Shown here piece by piece: positions 36,040-45,578 of a stretch of DNA of 64,000 nt. A program made the translations under genes and the position numbers. Each line of letters begins with the position of its first letter. Position 1 is the stretch's first letter. The DNA lies in contig NZ_JAGING010000001.1 in NCBI RefSeq assembly GCF_017875835.1, forward strand, positions 1,488,001 to 1,552,000, given 5' to 3'. The notes beneath the pieces are model-generated. The model was not told the DNA's origin. It did no database searches and saw nothing but the letters and a program-made list of their open reading frames with translations. Source of the DNA: Psychrobacter sp. PL19. Lineage in GTDB: Bacteria > Pseudomonadota > Gammaproteobacteria > Pseudomonadales > Moraxellaceae.

Positions 36040-37086
36040 TTAACAACCCAATTTCCCTTCCGCTGCTAATGCTTTTTTGCTACGTATCGGTGCAGGGCAA
36101 TCTTCGCCATAGAATTGACGATCAGCAAAGTAGCTTGAGCGTACCATTGGACCGGCCCAAATGTTAAAGAAGCCAATTTTTTTACCGTAGTCCATATAGC
36201 GTTGGAACTCGTCAGGGTGGACATAACGATCAACTGGCACATGGTTTTTACTAGGCTGTAAGTACTGACCAACCGTAATCATGTCAACATTGTTCGCTTT
36301 TAGGTCATCGAGTAAGGTATATATTTCTTCTTCGGTCTCGCCAAGCCCGACCATGAAGCCGCATTTGGTCGCGATATCAGGACGACGTTCTTTATAGATT
36401 CTGAGCAAGTCTAATGAATGCTGATAATCAGAGCCGGGACGGAAGGCTTTATATAAACGTGGTACGGTTTCGATATTATGGTTAAAGACGTCTGGTGCGG
36501 TCTCAGTCAATAAGTCTAATGCCACCTCCATACGACCACGGAAATCAGGAACCAAGATTTCGATTAGGCAGTTTGGGCTGAGCGCTCTTGCTTCATCAAG
36601 CACTTCAACAAAGTGAGCAGCGCCGCCATCTTTTAAATCATCACGATCGACTGAGGTGATAACCGCATATTTCAGCTGCAAGCCTAAGATAGTCTCAGCA
36701 GTATGGCGGGGTTCATCAGCATCAAGGTTATTAGGGCGACCATGTCCCACATCGCAGAACGGACAACGACGGGTACAGATATCACCCATGATCATAAAGG
36801 TAGCCGTACCATCAGCAAAGCACTGTGGCAAGTTAGGGCAGGCCGCTTCTTCACAGACGGTATAGAGCTTTTGCTCACGCAAGGTGGCTTTTATACGCGC
36901 TACTTCGGCAGGCGATGACATCTTGACCCGAATCCAATCTGGCTTTTTCTTGGCTTCAATAGTCGGAATCACTTTAATTGGGATACGTGCTACTTTGTCA
37001 TAACCACGTAACTTTTCGCCTTGAATGGCTTTTTTAGGTTTAACCCTGGCAGCAGGAACGTGCGTTTGTACGGCTAATGAGCTCAT
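36040..37086 (-). CDS. lipA: Lipoyl synthase LipA
   Basis: This 348-residue radical-SAM enzyme inserts two sulfurs into protein-bound octanoyl groups. Auxiliary cluster cysteines are C78, C83 and C89 ([12 protein letters not shown]), radical-SAM cysteines C104, C108 and C111 (CTRRCPFC), and the C-terminal RSSYFAD serine that ligates the auxiliary cluster is present. Length is normal. AGGATAAGC precedes the ATG. lipB is not adjacent. A single-gene unit with a strong terminator. Confidence 0.97.
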   Translation of the reverse strand: MSSLAVQTHVPAARVKPKKAIQGEKLRGYDKVARIPIKVIPTIEAKKKPDWIRVKMSSPAEVARIKATLREQKLYTVCEEAACPNLPQCFADGTATFMIMGDICTRRCPFCDVGHGRPNNLDADEPRHTAETILGLQLKYAVITSVDRDDLKDGGAAHFVEVLDEARALSPNCLIEILVPDFRGRMEVALDLLTETAPDVFNHNIETVPRLYKAFRPGSDYQHSLDLLRIYKERRPDIATKCGFMVGLGETEEEIYTLLDDLKANNVDMITVGQYLQPSKNHVPVDRYVHPDEFQRYMDYGKKIGFFNIWAGPMVRSSYFADRQFYGEDCPAPIRSKKALAAEGKLGC

Positions 37087-37815
37087 AAGCTTATCCTAAA
37101 CCCTTACAATCCTAAGTCTTTATAAGACAAGGGCTTTCTTTATCATTTGAGGAGAGTGGATGGTGAATTTCATATGCTGATTATAGCAAACTTAGCGTTA
37201 TTTTTCATCTTTGTATCGTTAACGTGCACTAGAGTGAAAGCAAATAAAACACAGACCAATAGCACGGGAAAAATTGCTATTTAATAGGAATAATACCTAG
37301 TTGAGATAGCGTGCTTAGCTGTATTTATATAGGTAACCATTTATATAGATGATTGCTGTTAGTAATTAGCGTTAAATATAGGATACCAACATGAAGGTGA
37401 TATGAAGATGAAGGTGATTAATGAGAGTGATTGGTAATAAATGGGATAACAAATAGATAAGAAGATGCCTATTTTTAGATAAGAAGATACCTATTTTTAG
37501 ATAAGGAGACACCTATTTTGTATTAAGATATTTTGTAGCATGTGACCCTTCTAATTTAACAGAAAAGCAGCTAAAAGGCACCGTTCAATTAACTTAATAT
37601 CGTGATGAGTAATACGATAAGTAGTCAGAAAAAAATACCTCCCATTTTTATAATAAATGTTGGCTATGGGGTGGAGATTGGGGTTTGCTTCTTAACATTT
37701 TGACCATTTTACGCTATATTGTACGGATAATTATTCAATGTAGTACATCGATGCAGGCAGTTATTCTAACTACCCACGTGATGTACCAATTACTCAACTG
37801 ACGAGGACGCCTATT
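37087..37815. other. Intergenic region upstream of acnB
   Basis: About 730 bases between divergent lipA and acnB. It holds a 3 x 22 bp tandem array, GAAG/GATG-rich stretches near 37390-37430, and the acnB ribosome site GAGGA. I see no gene. Confidence 0.5.
37454..37519 (+). repeat. Three 22-bp tandem repeats upstream of acnB
   Basis: The units start at 37454, 37476 and 37498. The first reads TAGATAAGAAGATGCCTATT plus TT; the others differ by one to three bases. They lie about 300 bases before the acnB start. Confidence 0.9.
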
Positions 37816-40419
37816 GTGTTAGAAGCTTATCGTAAACATGTCGAAGAACGTGCTAAGCAAGGAACTGTACCGCTTCCGCTTAATGAGAAACAAGTAGCAG
37901 ATTTAGTTGAAGTGTTAAAAAATCCACCAGCGGGTGAAGACGCATTCTTAATGAATTTGTTAGAAAATCGTATTCCTGCCGGTGTTGATCAAGCCGCTTA
38001 TGTAAAAGCAGCATTTTTAGCGGCTATCGTGAAAGGTGAAGCGACTTCTTCACTGGTCAGCAAGCAAAAAGCGGTCGAAATTTTAGGCACCATGCAAGGT
38101 GGCTATAATGTTCAGCCCTTAGTTGCCGCACTAGATGATAAAGAATTAGCGCAAGACGCTGCTGAAGCTTTGAAAAAAACCTTGCTAGTTTTTGATGCCT
38201 TCCATGATGTGACTGAAAAAGCCGAAGCGGGCAATGACATTGCTAAAGAAGTGGTGCAATCATGGGCCGATGCTGAATGGTTCTTAAACCGCGCTGAAGT
38301 ACCAAAAAAGTCAACGTACACCACCTTTAAAATCACTGGCGAAACCAATACCGATGATTTGTCTCCGGCGCAAGATGCGTGGAGCCGTCCTGATATCCCG
38401 TTGCATTCATTAGCCATGCACAAAAACTCTCGCGACGGTATTACCGCTGACGAAGAGGGTGTTATTGGTCCGATGAAACAGATTGAAGCATTAAAAGAAA
38501 AAGGCCATCAACTGGCTTATGTTGGTGATGTAGTTGGTACTGGCTCTAGCCGTAAATCAGCAACCAACTCAGTATTGTGGTTGATGGGTGATGACATTCC
38601 TAACGTCCCGAACAAACGCGGTGGCGGTTTAGTATTGGGTAATAATATCGCACCAATCTTCTTTAATACCATGGAAGATTCAGGCGCACTGCCAATCGAA
38701 AAAATTAATGTCGATAACTTAAATATGGGTGATGTGTTTGATATTTATCCGTATGAAGGCAAAATCACTAAGCACGACTCTGACGAAGTACTATCAACCT
38801 TTAAACTAAACTCACCAACATTGCTTGATGAAGTACGTGCCGGTGGCCGTATTCCATTAATTGTTGGTCGCGGTTTGACCAATCGTGCCCGTGAATACAT
38901 GGGTCTTGAGCATTCAGACATTTTTGCCAAGCCAGAAGATCCCGTTGATACCGGTAAAGGCTTTACGCTAGCGCAAAAAATGGTTGGTAAAGCTTGTGGT
39001 CTAGACGGCGTTCGTCCTGGTATGTACTGCGAACCAAAAATGACGACTGTTGGCAGTCAAGATACCACGGGTCCAATGACTCGCGATGAGCTAAAAGACT
39101 TAGCTTGCCTAGGTTTCCAGACCGATCTAGTATTGCAATCATTCTGTCATACGGCTGCTTATCCTAAGCCTGTGGACATCGAAACTCAGCACACGCTACC
39201 TGACTTTATCATGAACCGTGGCGGTGTGAGCTTACGTCCAGGTGACGGCATCATTCACTCATGGTTGAACCGTATGCTCCTGCCAGATACCGTGGGTACT
39301 GGTGGTGATTCGCATACCCGTTTCCCAATGGGTATCTCGTTCCCAGCTGGTTCTGGTCTGGTCGCTTTCGCAGCTGCGACTGGTGTGATGCCACTCGATA
39401 TGCCTGAGTCTGTCCGTGTTCGTTTTGTAGGCGAACGTCAAGCGGGTATTACCTTACGTGATTTGGTGCATGCGATTCCATACCAAGCGATCAAAGATGG
39501 CTTATTGACGGTTGATAAAAAAGGTAAAGTTAACGAGTTTAACGGTCGTATCCTTGAAATTGAAGGTCTTAATGACTTAACACTTGAGCAAGCCTTTGAA
39601 TTGTCTGATGCGTCAGCCGAGCGTAGCGCCGCGGGTTGTACTATTGCCTTATCAGAAGCATCAATCACTGAGTATTTGACCTCGAACGTCACCTTGCTTA
39701 AATGGATGATTTCAGAAGGTTATGGCGATGCGCGTACTATTAGTCGCCGTATTGAAGCCATGCAAGAGTGGTTAGCGAATCCAAGTCTCATGCGTGCTGA
39801 TGAAGATGCTGAATATACCATTGATATGGTCATCGACATGAGCGATATCAAAGAGCCTATCCTTTGCTGCCCGAACGATCCAGATGATGCCAAAACATTG
39901 TCGGACGTGGCAGGGAATGCCATCGATGAAGTATTCATTGGTTCATGTATGACCAACATCGGTCACTTCCGTGCGGCCGGTAAACTGCTACAAGAAGTAC
40001 CAGCAGGCAGCTTAAAAACTCGTCTATGGATTGCGCCACCGACCAAAATGGATGCGCGTCAGTTGATGGAAGAAGGTTACTACAACATTTACGCACAAGC
40101 CGGTGCTCGTACTGAGATGCCAGGTTGTTCATTATGTATGGGTAACCAAGCACGTATCGCACCGAATTCTACCGCGGTATCAACGTCAACCCGTAACTTC
40201 CCGAACCGTTTGGGTCAAGGTGCGGATGTGTATCTCGCTTCAGCTGAGCTTGCTGCCGTCGCTGCGGTATTGGGTAAACTGCCAACCAACGATGAGTATC
40301 AGCAGTATGCTGGCATGCTCAACAGTATGGGCGATGAAGTGTATCAGTACATGAACTTCGACCGTATGGAAGAGTACACTGAAGAAGCGGATAAAATTAA
40401 CGTGGCTCAGTTAACCTAA
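37816..40419 (+). CDS. acnB: Bifunctional aconitate hydratase 2 / 2-methylisocitrate dehydratase AcnB
   Basis: This 867-residue 4Fe-4S enzyme of the TCA cycle converts citrate to isocitrate through cis-aconitate. It starts with GTG at 37816, preceded by GAGGA; the N-terminus [15 protein letters not shown] matches AcnB. The HEAT-like domain is followed by the swivel domain ([18 protein letters not shown]) and the iron-sulfur core with [30 protein letters not shown] and [12 protein letters not shown] carrying the cluster cysteines. Complete. A terminator follows at 40458. Confidence 0.97.
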   Translation: MLEAYRKHVEERAKQGTVPLPLNEKQVADLVEVLKNPPAGEDAFLMNLLENRIPAGVDQAAYVKAAFLAAIVKGEATSSLVSKQKAVEILGTMQGGYNVQPLVAALDDKELAQDAAEALKKTLLVFDAFHDVTEKAEAGNDIAKEVVQSWADAEWFLNRAEVPKKSTYTTFKITGETNTDDLSPAQDAWSRPDIPLHSLAMHKNSRDGITADEEGVIGPMKQIEALKEKGHQLAYVGDVVGTGSSRKSATNSVLWLMGDDIPNVPNKRGGGLVLGNNIAPIFFNTMEDSGALPIEKINVDNLNMGDVFDIYPYEGKITKHDSDEVLSTFKLNSPTLLDEVRAGGRIPLIVGRGLTNRAREYMGLEHSDIFAKPEDPVDTGKGFTLAQKMVGKACGLDGVRPGMYCEPKMTTVGSQDTTGPMTRDELKDLACLGFQTDLVLQSFCHTAAYPKPVDIETQHTLPDFIMNRGGVSLRPGDGIIHSWLNRMLLPDTVGTGGDSHTRFPMGISFPAGSGLVAFAAATGVMPLDMPESVRVRFVGERQAGITLRDLVHAIPYQAIKDGLLTVDKKGKVNEFNGRILEIEGLNDLTLEQAFELSDASAERSAAGCTIALSEASITEYLTSNVTLLKWMISEGYGDARTISRRIEAMQEWLANPSLMRADEDAEYTIDMVIDMSDIKEPILCCPNDPDDAKTLSDVAGNAIDEVFIGSCMTNIGHFRAAGKLLQEVPAGSLKTRLWIAPPTKMDARQLMEEGYYNIYAQAGARTEMPGCSLCMGNQARIAPNSTAVSTSTRNFPNRLGQGADVYLASAELAAVAAVLGKLPTNDEYQQYAGMLNSMGDEVYQYMNFDRMEEYTEEADKINVAQLT

Positions 40420-40457
40420 GTTTTTACTCTAAACGAAATTTAATCTGTTTATAAAAA

Positions 40458-40491
40458 TAAAACCCTGTATCGTAATGATGCGGGGTTTTTT
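40458..40491 (+). terminator. acnB terminator (left copy of a duplicated terminator)
   Basis: AAAACCC-TG-ATC pairs with GATGCGGGGTTTT and TTTTT follows. Its sequence is closely similar to the hipA terminator at 42348, and both are followed by enoyl-CoA-hydratase 3' sequence. Confidence 0.85.
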
Positions 40492-40540
40492 AGGTGGTGA
40501 ACGTTAGAAATTGCAGTCAGATATACACATTTTTTATGAG

Positions 40541-40672
40541 CTATTTATCCTGATAAACTGGTTTACACTTGTCCACAAAGGCCATAATTCCTTCTCTAAA
40601 GTCATCGGTTTTGGCCAACATGGTTTGCTAATCCATTTCCATATCTGGGACTTAATTGAAGCTAGTGAATGC
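40541..40672 (-). pseudogene. 3' fragment of an enoyl-CoA hydratase gene
   Basis: This matches the last about 43 codons of the intact gene at 42424. The common core QTMLAKTDDFREGI is shared and the end reads AFVDKCKPVYQDK against AFMEKRMPVYVGK in the intact gene. An in-frame TAG replaces the codon for the Gln before TMLAK's QT, and no 5' part exists, so it is not functional. Differences throughout show a diverged donor or an old duplication. It lies between the acnB terminator and the hipB operator. Confidence 0.85.
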
Positions 40673-40689
40673 ATATCTATTAATTATAT

Positions 40690-40737
40690 ATTATAGCTTA
40701 TAACCATTCAATATTGAATGGTTATAAGCTATAATAG
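40690..40737. promoter_or_regulatory. 48-bp perfect palindrome overlapping the hipB promoter
   Basis: The left arm ends in ATAACCATTCAAT and the right arm begins ATTGAATGGTTAT; all 24 base pairs match. The right arm contains TATAAT at 40731-40736, a consensus -10 box, with TTCAAT at 40708 as a weak -35. A further half-site TGAATGGTT lies at about 40753. HipB-type antitoxins repress their own operon through palindromes, so this is probably the operator. Confidence 0.8.
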
Positions 40738-40772
40738 CCTTTAAGTTATCAAATATGAATGGTTGATCTAAT

Positions 40773-41075
40773 ATGAGATTTGATTTCTATACCCCAAGCG
40801 AGGTTACCCAAATCTTAGGCGAGCGTCTAAAAAAGCGGCGTCTTATCTTAAATCTAACACAAGCAACGCTAGCAGAGAGAGCAGGTGTTGGCATTAGTAC
40901 TATTATTAGAATTGAATCAGGACAAGGTGGCACATTAGATAATGTGGTGCGGATGGCCATAGGTCTTGGCTTAATTAATGAATTTGCCGAGTTGTTTGAT
41001 ATTGCCCCTGCGAATATTAAAGAAGTCATGGAGCAAAAAACCCTGCGCCAACGTGCCTCTACCAAAACATCATAA
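40773..41075 (+). CDS. HipB-like antitoxin, XRE family
   Basis: This 100-residue protein has an XRE helix-turn-helix: LGERLKKRRLILNLTQATLAERAGVGISTIIRIESG, about residues 15-50. It precedes a HipA-family kinase by 12 bases, the normal antitoxin-toxin order. It would bind and neutralise the kinase and repress the operon via the palindrome at 40690. No strong ribosome site is visible. Confidence 0.9.
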   Translation: MRFDFYTPSEVTQILGERLKKRRLILNLTQATLAERAGVGISTIIRIESGQGGTLDNVVRMAIGLGLINEFAELFDIAPANIKEVMEQKTLRQRASTKTS

Positions 41076-41087
41076 GGGCGCTCATTT

Positions 41088-42338
41088 ATGTATACACCCA
41101 TACCATCAATTAAGGTGTTTTACCAAGGGTTCGGTGAGCATCGTCTAGTGGGTCATTTGACTATAGAGGGGCATCGCCCCGTTTTTGGTTACGATGATTC
41201 ATGGGTTGCAGATGGATTTGAGTTGTCGCCAATAGAGATGCCACTGCGCTCTGCGCCTTATCGTGGGCTTAACAAAAATGCTTATTATTTGTGCGGATTA
41301 TTAGCCGATAGCTTACCAGATGGTTGGGGTATCCTATTGATGGATCGGTTTTTTCGGCAGATATCTGATGAGTCTTCTCGAAACATGACGGTATTAGAGC
41401 GCTTTGCCTATGTTGGTGAGTCGGCGATGGGTGCATTAACCTTTGTGCCTGAGCAACCGCTCATCCCTGACGCTGTTGAAGTCAGCCTTGCTAAGCTTGC
41501 ACATGCCAATCAAAAGCTTCTTGCAGGGCAAGAGAGTGACATACTGGCAGAGCTGATTGCAGTGGGTGGCTCACCACAAGGAGCAAGGCCAAAAGCACTC
41601 GTATTATTTGATAAAGACTCTAAGTTTATCACCACAGATTTGAACACCCTTCATTCATCAGCCACGCCTTGGCTGATTAAATTTCCAGCGCAAAATGAGC
41701 ATAAAAGTGTGTGCTTATTAGAGGCTATTTATGCAGATATGGCCAAGCTATCGGGTTTAAATATGCCTTGTCATTATTATTTTGATATTGACGAAAACCA
41801 CAGTGCATTTGGGGTTGAGCGTTTTGATAGGATAGGCGGTCAGCGGGTACATATTCACACGCTAGCAGGGTTGTTAGACCTTGATTTTCGCCTTCCTTTT
41901 TCTTCAAATTATTTGCAGTATTTACGCTGCGTGCGCATGTTAACTCAATCGCAACAGCAAGTTGAACTGGCTTATAGACAAGCCGTTTTTAACGTGGTTT
42001 TTAATAATAAAGATGACCATAGTAAAAACTTCTCATTTATGATGAATAAGCAAGGGGAGTGGTCTTTATCACCGGCTTATGATTTGTCTTACAATACAGG
42101 ATTTGATGGCTGTCATCAGATGGATATCGGCGGTGAAGTCACACATCCAACCTTAACGCATCTGATTAAACTTGCCACACAGGCAGATATTAAACAAGAG
42201 ACTGCCAAAGAAATTATTGAACAAGTCACAGCCGCCGCCAAGCATTTTTTGACTGAGATTGAAAGTTACTGTGTCGATAAGAATTTATTAAACCAAGTCA
42301 TTCACGATGTAACCGCTAATGTTAATAGAATGAAATAA
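41088..42338 (+). CDS. HipA-family toxin, serine/threonine protein kinase
   Basis: This 416-residue kinase has the N-terminal HipA subdomain (about 1-110), the glycine-rich loop IAVGGSPQGARPKALVLF, then the kinase core with GVERFDRIGG, the catalytic NNKDDHSKNFSFM, and the metal-binding LSPAYDLSYNTG. HipA kinases phosphorylate aminoacyl-tRNA synthetases and induce growth arrest; the target of this one is unknown. All kinase motifs are present. Followed by a terminator shared with the facing hydratase gene. Confidence 0.92.
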   Translation: MYTPIPSIKVFYQGFGEHRLVGHLTIEGHRPVFGYDDSWVADGFELSPIEMPLRSAPYRGLNKNAYYLCGLLADSLPDGWGILLMDRFFRQISDESSRNMTVLERFAYVGESAMGALTFVPEQPLIPDAVEVSLAKLAHANQKLLAGQESDILAELIAVGGSPQGARPKALVLFDKDSKFITTDLNTLHSSATPWLIKFPAQNEHKSVCLLEAIYADMAKLSGLNMPCHYYFDIDENHSAFGVERFDRIGGQRVHIHTLAGLLDLDFRLPFSSNYLQYLRCVRMLTQSQQQVELAYRQAVFNVVFNNKDDHSKNFSFMMNKQGEWSLSPAYDLSYNTGFDGCHQMDIGGEVTHPTLTHLIKLATQADIKQETAKEIIEQVTAAAKHFLTEIESYCVDKNLLNQVIHDVTANVNRMK

Positions 42339-42347
42339 CAAAAATTA

Positions 42348-42381
42348 AAAACCCCGCATCGTCATGAGGCGGGGTTTTTTG
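42348..42381. terminator. hipA / hydratase terminator (right copy)
   Basis: AAACCCCGC pairs with GCGGGGTTT around ATCGTCATGAG, with A and T runs on the sides. It serves convergent hipA and the hydratase gene and resembles the acnB terminator. Confidence 0.88.
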
Positions 42382-42423
42382 TGTGGCGAACGTCAGCAAT
42401 TAAAGTCAGAGTTGGCTTTTACT

Positions 42424-43221
42424 TTATTTACCCACATAAACCGGCATACGCTTTTCCATAAATGCGCTAATACCTTCTCTGAAGTCATCGGTTTTGGCCA
42501 ACATGGTTTGCTGATCCACTTCCATATCTAGAGCTTCATTAAGTCCAGCATAGGCATGGACATTAAGCATGTGTTTCATGGATGCCAATGCTTTGCCAGG
42601 TAGATTACTTAAACGAGTTGCCAAGGCGTTAACGCTTGCATCCAGCTCATCCGCGCTAACCACTGTATTAACTAAGTTCAAACGTGCCATATCTTCCGCT
42701 TTGAGTTTATCACCGAGCATAACCATCTCAGTAGTCTTTGCTACCCCAATCAATTGAGTGAGTAAATAAATACCACCAGCGTCTGGTACTAGACCAATAT
42801 TGACGAAGGCTTGGACAAATTTTGCATTATCAGCGGCAATACGGAAGTCGCAAGTTAAAGCCAGGTTCATACCAGCGCCTGCGACCGCACCTTCTAATTT
42901 GGCAATAATAGGTTTATGAATATTACGCAGCTTTAGGCTAATCTCAGCAACTTCGCCCACCATAAAGTTAAGTTTAGTGGCCAAAGCATCCTTTTCCATA
43001 CCATTTTCAAGCATTTCACCGATATGGCCACCACTGGAAAAGTTATGGCCTGCACCTTGCAAGACAATAACTCGTACCTGCTCATCCGTATCGGCCTGAT
43101 TGAGTGCGGCGACCATCGCTTCTTTTAGCGATGTGCTAAAGGCATTAAGAGTTTTAGGATCATTCATAGTAATGGTGGCGATATGATTCTTGGCCTGATA
43201 CTCGACTAAAGGTTGCGACAT
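42424..43221 (-). CDS. Enoyl-CoA hydratase/isomerase family protein, PaaG-like
   Basis: This 265-residue crotonase-fold protein has the oxyanion-hole segments FSSGGHIGEM and GAVAGAGMNLALTCDFR. At the sites of the two catalytic glutamates of classical hydratases it has N (in GAGMNLAL) and V/N (in QAFVNIG), so hydration is unlikely. The sequence IGLVPDAGG places an Asp where PaaG and related isomerases have it, favouring an isomerase or other crotonase reaction. A degenerate copy of its 3' end is found at 40541. Single gene, minus strand. Confidence 0.87.
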   Translation of the reverse strand: MSQPLVEYQAKNHIATITMNDPKTLNAFSTSLKEAMVAALNQADTDEQVRVIVLQGAGHNFSSGGHIGEMLENGMEKDALATKLNFMVGEVAEISLKLRNIHKPIIAKLEGAVAGAGMNLALTCDFRIAADNAKFVQAFVNIGLVPDAGGIYLLTQLIGVAKTTEMVMLGDKLKAEDMARLNLVNTVVSADELDASVNALATRLSNLPGKALASMKHMLNVHAYAGLNEALDMEVDQQTMLAKTDDFREGISAFMEKRMPVYVGK

Positions 43222-43548
43222 GGTATTTTCCTTAATTATAGTTTTGGGACAATAAGCTGTTCAATCCTCATTACTATAGCAGTTTGGGGTTGTGATAAAC
43301 GCTGATTTTGTACACGCTCAAAACAGGGGTATGCTTTGTATTATTGTCCGTCTATAGTATGTCTCGAGTGTTATTCGTATTATTATGAATTGACGGTATA
43401 CGACAAAAACTTCTTATTCAGAAATAACACTATTAAGTGACTGAATTTTAAACTATGCTAAAGAGCTAATACAAATGTCAGGTGTTTTTATCGCTGATGA
43501 GCACATATCTATTTATAAACAATAAATCAGTCAGACAAGGAAGTTGTT
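43222..43548. other. Divergent promoter region, hydratase and hydrolase genes
   Basis: About 330 AT-rich bases between divergent genes. I see no gene and no convincing operator; the right end has ACAAGGAAG as the hydrolase ribosome site. Confidence 0.45.
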
Positions 43549-44361
43549 ATGCCTAGTATCCAAATTAATAACGCCAATATCTATTACGAAGATAGTGCTC
43601 CTGACGATCAGCAAAAGCCTGTGATGGTGTTTGCACATGGTCTGTTATGGAGTTCGCGGATGTATGATAAGCAAGTTGCACATTTTCAAGACGATTATCG
43701 CTGCATTGCTTTTGACTTTCGCGGTCAAGGGCAGTCTCAGATTACCAAGTCCGGCTACGATATGGATGCTTTGACTGAGGATACTCTTGGCCTGCTAACG
43801 GCACTTAATATCAATAAGTGTCACTTTGTAGGACTATCAATGGGTGGCTTTATAGCGCAGCGTATCGCACTTAAACGTCCTGAGCTCTTGTTATCCTTGA
43901 TAATGCTGGAGACTTCAGCTGATCCCGAAGATCCGGAGCTAGTGCCACAATATCGTAAGCTAATGACCGCCATTCGTTGGGTAGGTATGAAGCGTGTTAG
44001 CAAGAAAGTCATGCCAATTATGTTTGGTACCAGCTTCTTAGAAGATAAATCGCGTAAAGCTGAAAAGAGAGAGTGGCTAGGAATGCTACAAGGCAATCGT
44101 AAAAGTGGCGTGACCAAGGCGACCCTGGCGCTGATCGAGCGTAAAGGCACTTATGAGCAGCTTGGCGACATCACCACGCCGACCCTTATTATAGTCGGTG
44201 ATGAAGATGCAGCAACGCCTTATGAAAAGTCTGAGCGTATACATTTTTCGATTCCAGGCTCTAAGCTGGCAGTTATTAAAGGTGCTGGCCATACCTCGAC
44301 TGTAGAGGAACCTGAGCAGGTTAATGCCGTGATTAGTAAGTTCCTAGAAAGCTGTGTTTAA
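43549..44361 (+). CDS. Alpha/beta-fold hydrolase
   Basis: This 270-residue protein has the alpha/beta hydrolase triad: S97 in GLSMGG, an Asp in IIVGDEDAATP and a His in GAGHTSTVEEP. The HGLLWSSRMYDKQVAHF and FDFRGQGQSQ segments are typical of esterase, lactonase and haloperoxidase-like members. The substrate is unknown. AAGGAAG precedes the ATG. Single gene with its own terminator. Confidence 0.88.
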   Translation: MPSIQINNANIYYEDSAPDDQQKPVMVFAHGLLWSSRMYDKQVAHFQDDYRCIAFDFRGQGQSQITKSGYDMDALTEDTLGLLTALNINKCHFVGLSMGGFIAQRIALKRPELLLSLIMLETSADPEDPELVPQYRKLMTAIRWVGMKRVSKKVMPIMFGTSFLEDKSRKAEKREWLGMLQGNRKSGVTKATLALIERKGTYEQLGDITTPTLIIVGDEDAATPYEKSERIHFSIPGSKLAVIKGAGHTSTVEEPEQVNAVISKFLESCV

Positions 44362-44378
44362 AATTTATACTTGAAAAC

Positions 44379-44416
44379 AAAAGGCCGCTATCAGATTAAT
44401 GACAGCGGCCTTTTGT
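44379..44416. terminator. Bidirectional terminator after the hydrolase
   Basis: AAAAGGCCGCT pairs with AGCGGCCTTTT around ATCAGATTAATGAC. It serves both this hydrolase and the Ter-type operon that ends at 44448. Confidence 0.88.
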
Positions 44417-44447
44417 TTTAGACATTTATGGTGATACGGCCTTACCC

Positions 44448-45503
44448 TTATAGCAGTGGCTTATAGTCGCTATTGCCATCATTAATAACCCCAAATACCT
44501 CTGAGCGATTGACCACTTCATGTGCCCAAGCACGATGGGTGGCAGGCTCTAGCATGGTATTATTGTACTTAAATACGGCTTTAGCCTCGCTATGTAATAT
44601 TGCTTGCGCTTCATCCAGCATGCTTAACGGTACACAGTAGGCCTGCTGTACTAGGGTTATTTGGCTTGGGTGAATGACGGTTTTGCCTACCAGACCTAAG
44701 CTTACATCACGGGTCAGCTCTTGCATAAATAGCATGGGCTGATCTAGATACTCAAATACTGGCGCGGATAAATAGAAGCCATGCGGCACAAAGCAGCCGA
44801 GTAATTGATAGATAAGCGTGCCAATCGGCGTGTCATAAATAATACTGTCTTTAGGACGGCGTAGTCGCAAGGCCGCAAATAAATCATTACCACCGATACG
44901 TAGCGCAAAAATAGGCTGGCTAAAGGCTTCTTTAAAGGCGATTGCTAGCTCTTGATTGTGATGTGGATCAAATAGGGCAGCAGTCTCTAAAGTGGGCATT
45001 AATAGCTGATCAGTACTTAAATTCTGACAGGCCATGCGCCAATTGGATAAGCTATACATATCCACTTTTGGCATGACAAAACCATCAATCAAGTCGATAT
45101 GTTCAAAGTCTGCTAAATTCTGCAGCATCATTGGATTGCGAGGACGCACAAATACCAAGGGGCGTGTCGGCTGTTGGGTCTGAATATCTGCTAGTGCTGA
45201 CGGTTCGTTAATGCTGTTGACATGTGACGCCCAAATATTAAGCAGCGCTTGCAATCGCGTGAGTGCCAGCTCAACATCACTATGGCTGACCGCGTCTTCT
45301 AAACAGATGATAATACTATTAATCGTGGGCAATTTATCACGTTTAATCACTTGCCAAATATCCTGCCGAGTAGCAGGCATATAGAGACTGGCACCCAGCT
45401 GATAAGGGTGATGCGTGTGCGGTTTAATCATCGCATGACGTCCAGTGATTAGACGCGCATAAGACTGAGTATGATTATAAAGGCTGGACGGGTTATCTGG
45501 CAT
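44448..45503 (-). CDS. HpcH/HpaI aldolase / citrate-lyase-beta-like protein of the Ter locus
   Basis: This 351-residue CitE-like TIM-barrel protein has IICLEDAVSHSD (metal-binding acidic motif), VFVRPRNPMML, MPKVDM, LLMPTLETAALF and ALRIGGNDLFAAL. It is last in a minus-strand set with the StiP/PELOTA, HAD and PRTase genes. This set is the one that comparative work on Ter systems (Anantharaman, Iyer and Aravind) proposed to make a nucleoside-like metabolite. The reaction is not established. The gap to the upstream gene is 75 bases. Confidence 0.85.
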   Translation of the reverse strand: MPDNPSSLYNHTQSYARLITGRHAMIKPHTHHPYQLGASLYMPATRQDIWQVIKRDKLPTINSIIICLEDAVSHSDVELALTRLQALLNIWASHVNSINEPSALADIQTQQPTRPLVFVRPRNPMMLQNLADFEHIDLIDGFVMPKVDMYSLSNWRMACQNLSTDQLLMPTLETAALFDPHHNQELAIAFKEAFSQPIFALRIGGNDLFAALRLRRPKDSIIYDTPIGTLIYQLLGCFVPHGFYLSAPVFEYLDQPMLFMQELTRDVSLGLVGKTVIHPSQITLVQQAYCVPLSMLDEAQAILHSEAKAVFKYNNTMLEPATHRAWAHEVVNRSEVFGVINDGNSDYKPLL

Positions 45504-45578
45504 AGTAGGTGTCGTAAGTAGTTATCAATGAATAATAAGTCGCTTTAGAAAAGTAAGGGTCATTAAATAGGCTAATGA

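Noticed and set aside
40511-40696. Small plus-strand open frame after acnB
   Set aside because: It is the antisense of the broken hydratase 3' fragment; the match to the gene at 42424 explains it.
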